In this document: piece by piece, positions 17,636 to 26,094 of the stretch
Position numbering within the stretch: position 1 is the stretch's first letter
How the letters are laid out: each line of letters starts with the position of its first letter
Source: Microbulbifer aggregans
GTDB taxonomy: Bacteria; Pseudomonadota; Gammaproteobacteria; Pseudomonadales; Cellvibrionaceae
Reading direction: 5' to 3'
DNA length: 64,000 nucleotides
Assembly (NCBI RefSeq): GCF_020524005.1
Contig: NZ_JAIVKK010000004.1
Location: forward strand, 1-64,000
The notes under the pieces: generated by a model
Seen by the model: the letters and a program-made list of their open reading frames with translations, nothing else
Database searches by the model: none
What the model was told of the DNA's origin: nothing
Position numbers and translations under genes: made by a program

Positions 17636-18613
17636 CTACTTTAGAAGCGCTCGATCAATTTGATTAGTTCTGATTTTTACGTGGTCTATCCAGCGTGCGA
17701 TGCCGCTTCGTTTGGCGAACACGTGCTCAACCCACAGCATAACGCCCCATTTCTTTATGTTATAGGTGGCGCGAAAACATCGGTTTTGTAGTCGGATTGC
17801 CAATATTTCAATAATGCTAATTTTGGGGTGATGATCTATAACAGGTTTATAACCTTGCTGCATCATCAGGTCTTTCGCCGGTATTTCTACCCAGCGTATT
17901 TCTCGAGCTGAAAGTTTAGATTTCCACTGATTTGCGTACTTGGATGACGGCTTTTGATATGTTGTACCGCCTTCGATTTCAAGCATTTCTTCATCGTATG
18001 GCAACGAAAGGAACTCACATACTCGGGCCAATTCGGAGTCTGGATTACTAACCAGTACTTCATAGCTAACTGTGATGGATTGACCTGGTCTTTCCTGCTC
18101 ACGCAGTTTTTTCCTGCGTTGCTCGAACTGCACCCATATTTTTGTGCCCTCATAGACATTTCCAACCCATCCCATACCAATGCAGGAACGTGCAACATCA
18201 CGTGGGTCTCGATACAGGTGGATGAATCGGGCATCTGGCCATAGCTTGAGTAGCAGGTCGACGCGAGAGTGGACCGATGCACCGATTACGCTTTGCGGAT
18301 TACGTGCGTAATGTTGAGCCAGGAAACTCTTGACGAGCTGAGGGTAATCCAGTGTCTCATCGATGGAGAGGTTCATCGCGCTGGTTTGACGATCTGTTTT
18401 TACGAAGCGCCAATAGTCATGGATGTTCGGCCAACTATTGCCTTGTGCTTGGGATACGGCACCTTCAAATTCCCCAAACATATAAATGTTTGGGTGATGG
18501 TTCATTAGCAGGCGGAGCAGAGTCGATCCAGAGCGCAGTGGACCAATCACGAACACTGGGGATTTCAGTGCTTCATTTTGTTGCGCAATATCAGTTTCTG
18601 AAAGGCGAGACAT
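17636..18613 (-). CDS. PAPS-dependent sulfotransferase (first gene of assembly operon)
   Basis: The 325-residue protein has FVIGPLRSGSTLLRLLMNHH near residues 21-40 (5'-phosphosulfate loop) and FIHLYRDPRDVARSC near 128-142 (3'-phosphate site). This subtype, with GPxRSGST, differs from the two KAGTT/KCATT enzymes in the locus, so it probably acts on a different position or sugar. A strong Shine-Dalgarno AGGAGG lies about 8 nt before the ATG, fitting the lead position of the operon. Confidence 0.85.
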   Translation of the reverse strand: MSRLSETDIAQQNEALKSPVFVIGPLRSGSTLLRLLMNHHPNIYMFGEFEGAVSQAQGNSWPNIHDYWRFVKTDRQTSAMNLSIDETLDYPQLVKSFLAQHYARNPQSVIGASVHSRVDLLLKLWPDARFIHLYRDPRDVARSCIGMGWVGNVYEGTKIWVQFEQRRKKLREQERPGQSITVSYEVLVSNPDSELARVCEFLSLPYDEEMLEIEGGTTYQKPSSKYANQWKSKLSAREIRWVEIPAKDLMMQQGYKPVIDHHPKISIIEILAIRLQNRCFRATYNIKKWGVMLWVEHVFAKRSGIARWIDHVKIRTNQIDRALLK

Positions 18614-19306
18614 TTCCCTGTCCTCCTAATGGCAGCCCTCCCTGAAGGGAAAGATCAGCCTCTTGTAATTCCATTTACTTCGCTTGTCGCGCTCGGCAGT
18701 ACACAATGCTCTGATATTCAAGCAGGAGCTATCTGCCAGGATCAGGCTTTAATAGAGGGTTGCCCCGATGAACCAATACGGTGATAGCTTTAGAAACCGT
18801 TATCGTTGGTCTTTTAGCTAACGGTCAGTTTTGGTCGTCTACCGGTCCGGCCGCTCGATACTTAGCGCTAAATTCCATTGCGCTTTCGTCGACCAAAACC
18901 AAAGGGATTGCCATGTTTGCGCTCGGCCGAGTAAAACCAGCGACGGCCGTGCGACAGGCTTCACACTTTACCAATTAAATATGACAAAGCAAAAAGATAG
19001 TGCTACGCGCTCTGCGATTTGGCGTTCCTTTCAACGTATTGGCACTTCATATACAGATTTCGTCTCCATTCCCAAATTCTCTCTTAGCATTATTCATGCC
19101 CAGTTGGGAAATTCGTCGTCGTGGCAGCCCCGGGAGCTTGTCCCTGCTCGATTTTTAACTCCCTGATACAATCCGATCCTGTGTAGCCGTTCCTTGTTTC
19201 AGGGGTTGAGACTTTATGTAGTCTGGGAACTCAATGGCTTCCTTTCTTCATTGCCGATATGGTTTATATTTGACAGCCTTATCAGTATTCCAGATTAGTG
19301 AGAACA
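18614..19306. other. 690-bp divergent intergenic region
   Basis: This separates the start of the sugar assembly operon from the LysR gene. I see no recognised gene. Two inverted repeats are visible: ACCGTTA/TAACGGT around 18797-18824, and TTTTGGTCG (18829-18837) pairing with CGACCAAAA (18890-18898). They could form stem structures or operator sites. A short plus frame at 18781-18978 is open but lacks a ribosome binding site. Confidence 0.35.
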
Positions 19307-20188
19307 ATGCGTTATTCCCTTCGCCAGCTCGAGATCTTCCTGGCCTGCGCTCACTACCAAAATGTCAGCCGCGCCGCTGAAAGCCTCAATTTGTCTCAGT
19401 CTGCCGCATCTACAGCGCTAAAAGAGTTTGAACATCAGTTCGAGCTGCGGCTGTTCGAGCGCACAGGCAAGCGCCTGAGGCTCAATGAGTTGGGCAGGCA
19501 ATTGTGGCCACAGGCAGAGGAACTTCTCGAGCGCGCCAAAGAGCTCGAACGCAGCCTGCTGGCTCACGATGACCTTGGGCGGCTCAAGATCGGTGCAACG
19601 CTCACCATCGGGAACTATCTCGCTGCCGGGATTATGGCGCGATATATGGAGCAGCAGCCCGGGGCTCGGGTTGAGCTGGAAGTTGCAAATACTTCAGCAG
19701 TTACCCAGGGCGTGTTGAATTTCGAGCTCGACCTGGGGCTGATAGAGGGCGAGCTAAACCATCCCGATCTGGAAATGATTCGATGGCGCGATGACGAGCT
19801 GGTGGTTTTTTGTGCGCCAGGCCACCATCTCGCAACTCGCACACAGCTCGATGACGTTGATCTGCGTGAAGCGACCTGGATTCTTCGGGAGACCGGCTCC
19901 GGCACCCGACAAACGTTCGAACGCGCCATGTCCGGCCTGTTACCAGAACTCAACATTCGCCTGGAACTTCAACACACTGAAGCCATCAAGCGCGCGGTAG
20001 AGGCTGGCCTCGGCATTAGCTGCCTCTCGCGTGTTTCGCTCAGTGATGCGTTCCGGCGCGGCGCGCTCGTTGAGCTGGCGGTGCCTCAAAGGGATTTCAG
20101 GCGCGAGTTCTATTTCGCCCTACACCGGCAGAAGTACCGCAGCGCCGGAATTGAACGCTGGCTGGAGCTATGCCGGCAAACAAGTTGA
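19307..20188 (+). CDS. LysR-family transcriptional regulator
   Basis: The roughly 293-residue regulator has an N-terminal winged helix-turn-helix (LRQLEIFLACAHYQNVSRAA, then LSQSAASTALKEFE) and a C-terminal LysR substrate-binding domain starting near residue 90. Overall it resembles the CbbR/YeiE/CysB side of the family. An in-frame GTG lies three codons upstream. It converges with the ATP-grasp gene, with only 5 bp between the stops, so it need not regulate that gene. No ligand can be assigned. Confidence 0.85.
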   Translation: MRYSLRQLEIFLACAHYQNVSRAAESLNLSQSAASTALKEFEHQFELRLFERTGKRLRLNELGRQLWPQAEELLERAKELERSLLAHDDLGRLKIGATLTIGNYLAAGIMARYMEQQPGARVELEVANTSAVTQGVLNFELDLGLIEGELNHPDLEMIRWRDDELVVFCAPGHHLATRTQLDDVDLREATWILRETGSGTRQTFERAMSGLLPELNIRLELQHTEAIKRAVEAGLGISCLSRVSLSDAFRRGALVELAVPQRDFRREFYFALHRQKYRSAGIERWLELCRQTS

Positions 20189-20193
20189 ACTGA

Positions 20194-21669
20194 TTATTCG
20201 ATAGGTTTTCCGGTGCGACGAGCATCGAGGCGGCGAATAAATTCCTGGAGAATGATCCGGTACAGCTCTTTCCCCAGGTATTTGTCCTCAACTCCGCTAT
20301 CAATTGAGGGGTTGTCATTCACTTCAATCACGTAGCCCTTGCCACCAGCTTCCTTCACATCGACACCGTAAAAACCACGCCCTATAGGCTTGGTAGCTTT
20401 GAGCGCCGCTTGTAACACGGCCTTGGGGACTTCAAACGTCGGCAATGTGGAAAAACCTCCACTGACAGTTTTCTTGTTGCCGTGGTTGTATATCTGCCAG
20501 TGGTTCTTGGCCATGTAGTAGCGACACGCATATAAAGGCTTGTTGTCCAGCACACCAATGCGCCAGTCGAACTCTGTGTACAGAAATTCCTGCGCTAATA
20601 GCAGGCTGGACTCGGCAAACAGCTCTTCCAACTTATGGTGTAGCTCTTCTTCTGAGCCTACCTTAACGACGCCGCGGGAAAACGAGCCATCGGGTATTTT
20701 CACCACCATCGGCAGCCCTAGCTCCGCGACAGCCTGCCGCAAGCTGTCTTCATCACCGCGGCGAAGAATACATGTACGTGGGGCCGGGACTTTGTTATTG
20801 CTGAATAGATCGGCCAAATAGATCTTGTTGGTACAGCGCAGGATGCTGGTGGGGTCATCCAGTACGACCAGTCCTTCTGCCTCGGCTTTTTTGGCGAAGC
20901 GGTAGGTATGGTGATCAATGGCCGTGGTTTCGCGAATAAACAGCGCATCAAACTCGGACAAACGCATGTAGTCATCAGGGCTTATCAGCTCGACCGCCAA
21001 GCCCAATTCACGCCCAGCGGTAACAAACTTCTTGATCGCACTACTGTCCGATGGCGGCAACTTTTCTTCCGGATTGACCAGGATCGCAAGATCGTACCGG
21101 GTGTTGCTCGGTTTTTTATGCTGGCGCCACACCTTGTTGCTGAAGTTGTCGAGTGCCTCGGCGAACTCAGTCTCCTCGGCCTCATCCAGATCCTTGTGTG
21201 AGCAAATCCTTAATTCGACAATCTCCCAATGGGAAGTCGCCCGCAAATGGATCTCCAGTACCGGGCAGGCAAAGCGGTCAAACAGCGCCCGGGCTACTGG
21301 CTGCAACGCCGTATCGCTGCAACGCCCAAAGTAGGATTTCACCACCCAGTCAGAGCCTGCCGCTGGCACTGGGAGTTTTGCCAGCGCAGGCATCGCCTGG
21401 GCCAGCTGTAGTTTGTACAGTTGCGGCAGCGCCAGGTCATTCAGGGTTCGGACACTGGGAAGCACATTGTGACTGCGGGCCTCAGCCAACAGGGAACAGT
21501 AGTAACCCTCACTGCGATAGTCGTAACTGGCACACAGGTTGATCACCCGGACCCGCTGCTGCTGTCGGGCCGGCAAGGCGAGGTAGTCGGCAAAGGTTAT
21601 AACCCGCTCACTCGGGTAGTACGGAGCCCAGTCGGCGGGCTCGTCGATCACAATAAGGACCTGGGACAT
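20194..21669 (-). CDS. RimK-like ATP-grasp ligase with RLAN-type N-terminal domain
   Basis: The 491-residue protein has an N-terminal alpha/beta region (VLIVIDEPADWAPYYPSER) followed by an ATP-grasp ligase from about residue 290. The ligase shows MVVKIPDGSFSRGVVKV (glycine-rich loop), LLAQEFLYTEFDWRIGV and a metal-binding end EAGGKGYVIEVNDNPSIDSG. Such enzymes join an amino acid to a peptide or protein through an acyl phosphate. It is transcribed divergently from a GNAT/C39-peptidase fusion gene 205 bp away. I believe this pairing recurs in proteobacteria and suggests peptide synthesis or tagging. The true substrate is unknown. Confidence 0.8.
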   Translation of the reverse strand: MSQVLIVIDEPADWAPYYPSERVITFADYLALPARQQQRVRVINLCASYDYRSEGYYCSLLAEARSHNVLPSVRTLNDLALPQLYKLQLAQAMPALAKLPVPAAGSDWVVKSYFGRCSDTALQPVARALFDRFACPVLEIHLRATSHWEIVELRICSHKDLDEAEETEFAEALDNFSNKVWRQHKKPSNTRYDLAILVNPEEKLPPSDSSAIKKFVTAGRELGLAVELISPDDYMRLSEFDALFIRETTAIDHHTYRFAKKAEAEGLVVLDDPTSILRCTNKIYLADLFSNNKVPAPRTCILRRGDEDSLRQAVAELGLPMVVKIPDGSFSRGVVKVGSEEELHHKLEELFAESSLLLAQEFLYTEFDWRIGVLDNKPLYACRYYMAKNHWQIYNHGNKKTVSGGFSTLPTFEVPKAVLQAALKATKPIGRGFYGVDVKEAGGKGYVIEVNDNPSIDSGVEDKYLGKELYRIILQEFIRRLDARRTGKPIE

Positions 21670-21874
21670 GGGTATAGGTTGTGCCTCGGAGGAAGGAGGT
21701 CAAAATAGCGGCCAGGGGGTGGCCAGATGATTTTGCGAAAGATAGAAGAGATTTGCAGCTTCGCCTAATAATTTTTTCGTGCGGGGCTATCTTTTTTCCG
21801 GCTTTTTGCTAACTTTTCCGCACTGTGTCCCAGCGCCTCTCCCTTGAGTCCTTTCCCCGGTATTCCATCGCCAC
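21670..21874. promoter_or_regulatory. divergent promoter region of the ATP-grasp and GNAT-C39 genes
   Basis: This 205-bp A/T-richer gap must hold the promoters of both genes. No clear -10/-35 pair or operator stands out. The plus-strand start at 21875 has no visible Shine-Dalgarno, so a leaderless or weakly initiated mRNA is possible. Confidence 0.35.
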
Positions 21875-23008
21875 ATGTCCGATGATTTTTCTCCCCCGAA
21901 GCCAACCCCGCAGGCTCAGGTTCGCGCGGTTACCGAACGCGACCTGGATGCCCTGGTTCAATTGGAGCAAGCCAGTTTTTCCGGAGATCGACTCAGCCGG
22001 CGACGCCTGAAGTACTGGATCAGGGCCGATAACCGGGTCTACCTGGTCGCAGTAGTTAACGAGGCGGTTGTGGGCTACGCCCTGGTACTGCTGCGCCGCG
22101 GCACCCGCCTCGCCCGACTGTATTCTCTGGCAGTTGGGCCGGCCGGCCGCGGTATGGGTATCGGCAAAACCCTGTTGAGCGCGGCTGAAGATGCCAGTAG
22201 GCGCAATGGCCGCCTGTATATGCGCCTTGAAGTTGCCGAGAACAATCGGGCAGCCATCGGGCTATACGAGAAGCTCGGCTATCGCACTTTCGGACGCTAT
22301 GCGGAATATTACGAAGATGCCGGAACGGCATTGCGCATGCAGAAACGTATCCGATATCGCCCCGAAAATCTGCATACCGCGGATGTTCCGTGGTACGGGC
22401 AACGCACCGAGTTCACCTGCGGCCCCGCCGCCGCGATGATGGCCATGGCGGGGCTCAATCCGGAATATGTGCCCAACGGCAGCGAAGAGCTTGCGCTTTG
22501 GCGGGAAGCGACCACCATATTCATGACTTCCGGTCACGGCGGTTGCCATCCAATCGGCCTGGCGCTGGCCATGCAGCGTCGAGGCTTTACTTGCGAGGTA
22601 TATTTAAACCAGGCCACGCCTCTGTTTGTAGACAGTGTACGCAGCCAGGAAAAGAAAGTTGTGATTGAGCAGGTCGACAAGGATTTTCGACGCTCGGCGG
22701 TGGACGCCCGACTTCCGGTGATTCAGCAGGAGTTTACGCAGGAGCAATGCCACCACTGGTTGGAACAGGGCGCACTGGTACTGCTATTAATCAGCACTTA
22801 CCGGTTGGACGGCAAGAAAGTCCCGCACTGGGTAACCCTGACGGGAATGGATGATGAATGCTTTTACGTACACGACCCGGACCTCGATGACGAAGACAAT
22901 CCTCTGGATAGTCAATACCTGCCCATTGCTCGGGAAGACTTCGCCCGGATGTCGTTATTTGGGCGTGAACGGTTGCGAACAGCCGTCGTAGTCCGACACC
23001 AAGCCTGA
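21875..23008 (+). CDS. GNAT acetyltransferase fused to C39-like cysteine peptidase
   Basis: This is a two-domain protein of 377 residues. Residues 1-155 form a RimI-like GNAT N-acetyltransferase with the acetyl-CoA loop VGPAGRGMGIGKTLLSAA and NRAAIGLYEKLGYR. Residues 165-377 form a papain-fold C39-like peptidase with catalytic Cys in RTEFTCGPAAAMMAM, His in KVPHWVTLTG and Asp in VHDPDLDD. Together with the divergent ATP-grasp ligase it could make, trim and acetylate a short peptide or protein tag. I see no precursor peptide gene beside it. Confidence 0.85.
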   Translation: MSDDFSPPKPTPQAQVRAVTERDLDALVQLEQASFSGDRLSRRRLKYWIRADNRVYLVAVVNEAVVGYALVLLRRGTRLARLYSLAVGPAGRGMGIGKTLLSAAEDASRRNGRLYMRLEVAENNRAAIGLYEKLGYRTFGRYAEYYEDAGTALRMQKRIRYRPENLHTADVPWYGQRTEFTCGPAAAMMAMAGLNPEYVPNGSEELALWREATTIFMTSGHGGCHPIGLALAMQRRGFTCEVYLNQATPLFVDSVRSQEKKVVIEQVDKDFRRSAVDARLPVIQQEFTQEQCHHWLEQGALVLLLISTYRLDGKKVPHWVTLTGMDDECFYVHDPDLDDEDNPLDSQYLPIAREDFARMSLFGRERLRTAVVVRHQA

Positions 23009-23031
23009 GCCAAGAGGATAACTTCCCGAGC

Positions 23032-24672
23032 TCATCTAGGGCGGGCATAAAGCTCGCCGAAAAAGTCCCCACGATTCCAGCGTGGTTTTTTGTCGCCGTC
23101 GGTAACTTCCCGGGCAATAGCGTAGTTCACCTCCGCAAACTGCCGGGCTGCCACGTAATTGACCTGAGAATCCGCCTCATCTCCCGGTCGGTGATAACGG
23201 GATTTCAGGAATTCCACCTGGGCCGCGGTGCCATCAATATCCCTGTCGAGCGCCTCGCGCCCTGTGATCAGGTAGATCGCGGGAATCCCTTGACGGACAA
23301 AGCTGTAGTGGTCACTGCGAACAAATATCACCTGCTCCGGCATGGGATCCGGGCTCAGCTTCAAGCCCACGCGGTCCGCCGCGTGCGCGGCTGTTTTACC
23401 AAGGCTCGAGTGCTCGGCACCGAAGGCGATGACATCGCGGAAGGGGTAAAGCAACATCGGCATATCGAGATTGATATTCGCGACTATGGATCGGGGCGGG
23501 ACCGGCGGGTGCTGGGCAAAGTAATCGGATCCCAGTAGCCCCTCTTCTTCCGCAGTGACGGCAACAAACAGAATAGAGCGCCGCGGCGCTCGACCTGATG
23601 CCTTGAACAGTCGCGCCACTTCCAGCATCACGGCGATGCCCGCAGCATTGTCCTGGGCCCCATTGTTGATCCGGTCGCCGTCCTTGCCCTTTTCCCTGCC
23701 GATGTGGTCGAGGTGGGCCGAAAACACGACATATTCATCTTTGAGCTTCGGGTCACTGCCCGGGAGCAATCCCACCACATTGGGGCTGATGATCGTTTGA
23801 TGGCGTGCACTGCTGGTAAGGGATGCACTGTACGGTAGCGGGAATCCCTTTGGGGTCACCCCATTGCGCATTTCAAGAAAAACGGTATCCAGACTGCGGG
23901 GCGCCCCCACAAACAGCTGTTTAGCCGCGGGCATGTCGAGACGCGCGCTCATACGCATTCCGGGAATTGCATTGCCCGAGGTGTTGTCGGCACGCAGCCA
24001 GTCAAATCTGGGATCCTGGAGATGGGCGGCGGAGCGCGCAAATGGCCGGCGCGCTTCACTCTCCGGGGTGTTCAATGCGATAAAGCCAATTGCCCCGTGG
24101 CGCGCGGCGGTACTCCGCTTGGTTCTGCCGGATGCATAGTGAGCCCCCACTTCGCTGGGAAGGCGCGCCGGTCGGCCTTGCAGGGCAACCACGATCTTGC
24201 CCTTTACATCAAGGCCCGCGTAGTCGTCGAGGCGGTAAGCCGGGGCGTCGATACCATAGCCAACAAAAACCAGTCCCGCAGATACGGCAGCCTGCTCCGA
24301 AGTAGTCGGGGGGGCTGCTATGAAGTCCTTGCCCAGTTCGAAAGTGATATCCCCGTCGCGGCCGCGCAGCTCGAAAGTAGCGGGGCGCTCTCCCCAGGAA
24401 GCTTCGCGAAAGGACACCGGCTGCAGGTAGTCTGCCCCGCTGATGCTTTCCAGCCCCAGCGCGGCAAACTGCTCTGCTACATAGTCTGCGGCCAGACGAT
24501 AGCCCGCGCTGCCGGTTTTGCGGCCAGCAAGCGCATCGCTGGCCAGGTATTCGAGGTGTTCTTGGATATTGTCGCTATCTGCACTGGGCAGTGGAAAAAA
24601 CAGTTGGCTAGCGCTGCAGGCAGCGAGTGCTGCAGTAACAAGTCCGCCACCGATAAGGCTGGTTATTTTCAT
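23032..24672 (-). CDS. M28-family zinc aminopeptidase lipoprotein
   Basis: This secreted di-zinc aminopeptidase of about 546 residues starts with a lipoprotein signal (MKITSLIGGGLVTAALAAC), so it is anchored in a membrane. A PA-like domain is inserted after about residue 100. The M28 ligands are clear: SAHLDHIG, GAQDNAAG, AEEEGLLGS, NINLDMPM and SDHYSF. I start at ATG 24672, which gives the signal peptide and has GGGG ahead of it; a longer frame begins at 24741. A role in peptide nutrient use is inferred from the family. Confidence 0.85.
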   Translation of the reverse strand: MKITSLIGGGLVTAALAACSASQLFFPLPSADSDNIQEHLEYLASDALAGRKTGSAGYRLAADYVAEQFAALGLESISGADYLQPVSFREASWGERPATFELRGRDGDITFELGKDFIAAPPTTSEQAAVSAGLVFVGYGIDAPAYRLDDYAGLDVKGKIVVALQGRPARLPSEVGAHYASGRTKRSTAARHGAIGFIALNTPESEARRPFARSAAHLQDPRFDWLRADNTSGNAIPGMRMSARLDMPAAKQLFVGAPRSLDTVFLEMRNGVTPKGFPLPYSASLTSSARHQTIISPNVVGLLPGSDPKLKDEYVVFSAHLDHIGREKGKDGDRINNGAQDNAAGIAVMLEVARLFKASGRAPRRSILFVAVTAEEEGLLGSDYFAQHPPVPPRSIVANINLDMPMLLYPFRDVIAFGAEHSSLGKTAAHAADRVGLKLSPDPMPEQVIFVRSDHYSFVRQGIPAIYLITGREALDRDIDGTAAQVEFLKSRYHRPGDEADSQVNYVAARQFAEVNYAIAREVTDGDKKPRWNRGDFFGELYARPR

Positions 24673-24771
24673 TTTGGCCCCGAAACGCAATCTTGCGGTC
24701 AATCTGCGATGTGAGCGCAGCTTACCATGATCCGGCCACACGAAATGGTGACTGAATCCCGGGGAAACCAG

Positions 24772-25626
24772 TCAGCGTGTACGGCGTTCCCCTGGGCGTG
24801 GACGTCGGAGCACCCTGGTTACTGGAGGCTTTAAAGGATCTGGAACCGGAGTCGGTTCATTTGGTGGCGGCCGGGGGTTTTCGACGGGCACAATGGTGCG
24901 AACGAACGTACTGGTGACCGCGCGCTCCACAAGCTCATGGGCACGATCCGCGCAAAAGTCACCATGCGCGCCCAATAAATGTAGAAAACGGAGCTGCAGC
25001 AGCCGTTCAAAATCCGCCACCAGCCAACGTCGGCTGTTTTCACGCGGCGGGGTGGCGCGCTGCAACCAACCCGGAGACACCTGCATGCCTCGGTGAACGC
25101 CGGTAAACCGCAGGAGCCACTTCCCACCCCAGCTGCATTTGTCCCAGTCATGCCAGTACTGGAGCGCATCGCAAGTAAGCAGCAGGCCGCCCGAGAGGGG
25201 TACCTGCAGTACCGCTTCGGGTACCCTGCTGCTGGTAAATTCCAATACCTGTCCACCGGGTATCGGGCTGGGACCACCTTCACTCAAGAGCTGGTCTGCC
25301 GGGGGTAAAGGGTAGTGATCCGAGCCAGCCTGGCGCCAGAAGAAGGCATTGAATCGGTCGCGATAATAAAGGTCATCGCAACCGTGGTAATAGCCGAGCC
25401 GAACCGCCTGCCGCACCCGCCCCAGGTCGCACAAACGTTCCTCTTCCCGGCGGCGCAGTCGCACCGGGTTGACCAGCAACAGATCGTCGCCGTTGCGTAC
25501 AATCCCCATATTGCGATTGACCGTGACACCCGGGGCAAGATGCGCCGTGCCCTTCACCATATAAAAGTCCGGCAGCAACTGCTGGATCGGCCCGTGGGGA
25601 ATTGGCGCTGGGTAAGCGATATGCAT
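24772..25626 (-). CDS. MBL-fold-like protein (DUF4336-like), function unknown
   Basis: The 284-residue protein resembles the degenerate metallo-beta-lactamase fold. It has FYMVKGTAHLAPGVTVNRNM and a strand IVRNGDDLLLVNPVRL near residues 40-58, then YYHGCDDLYYRDRF in place of the usual HxHxDH, and a late LGAHGDFCADRAHE. The canonical zinc ligands are mostly absent, so catalysis is doubtful. The C-terminal 40 residues are rich in proline and arginine and probably disordered. It is cotranscribed, or at least co-oriented, with the ACT-domain gene behind it. Confidence 0.5.
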   Translation of the reverse strand: MHIAYPAPIPHGPIQQLLPDFYMVKGTAHLAPGVTVNRNMGIVRNGDDLLLVNPVRLRRREEERLCDLGRVRQAVRLGYYHGCDDLYYRDRFNAFFWRQAGSDHYPLPPADQLLSEGGPSPIPGGQVLEFTSSRVPEAVLQVPLSGGLLLTCDALQYWHDWDKCSWGGKWLLRFTGVHRGMQVSPGWLQRATPPRENSRRWLVADFERLLQLRFLHLLGAHGDFCADRAHELVERAVTSTFVRTIVPVENPRPPPNEPTPVPDPLKPPVTRVLRRPRPGERRTR

Positions 25627-25668
25627 AAGCGGCGTGTCGTAACCTAGCCTAGGTGCGCGTAAGGGGGT

Positions 25669-26079
25669 TCAACTGTAATGCAGGCGGTTACTGATGCCAT
25701 GCAGTACCTGCATGGCGAGATTCGCATCGCGTTCGCGCACCAGAATGTACTCGTGGCAGCGCGCCGAGATCATATTCCCCTGAAGTCCCGCGTCGGCCAA
25801 CTCTCTCAGTACGGCGGCCGCCAGGCCGGGTATCGGCAAGTGCGGGGTAAAGTGCAGGGTTATCTGCCGATAGTCCTCATCAATACTCAATTCGCGGTCG
25901 CGGGCAACCCGGGCGGGCAGCAACGCACAAGTCCCCTCACTCTCGCGAAATACGCACAGGCAATCGGGCAGGACCTCGCGCAATGCCGCGTCATCCAGCT
26001 TGCATACGGCGAGCGTTTCCCGGTTCAGGATTGGTCTCAGTCTTTGAAGATGGCGCTCAATCTGTACCTGTGCATTCAT
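25669..26079 (-). CDS. small ACT-domain-like protein
   Basis: The 136-residue protein reads like the stand-alone ACT/CASTOR-type proteins. It has ILNRETLAVCKLDDAALREV at the start, CVFRESEGTCALLPA and TLHFTPHLPIPGLAAAVLRE in the middle, and a regulatory-fold ending EYILVRERDANLAMQVL. These domains usually bind an amino acid or similar small ligand; none is predictable here. I start at ATG 26079, with AGAGAG eight nt upstream, rather than GTG 26088. Confidence 0.6.
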   Translation of the reverse strand: MNAQVQIERHLQRLRPILNRETLAVCKLDDAALREVLPDCLCVFRESEGTCALLPARVARDRELSIDEDYRQITLHFTPHLPIPGLAAAVLRELADAGLQGNMISARCHEYILVRERDANLAMQVLHGISNRLHYS

Positions 26080-26094
26080 GAAGATCACTCTCTA

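Noticed and set aside
18781-18978. Plus-strand open frame ending SHFTN
   Set aside because: The composition looks protein-like for a short stretch, but there is no Shine-Dalgarno and it crosses the inverted repeats; left as intergenic.
24022-24714. 230-codon plus-strand open frame
   Set aside because: Antisense to the M28 peptidase, with no recognisable motif.
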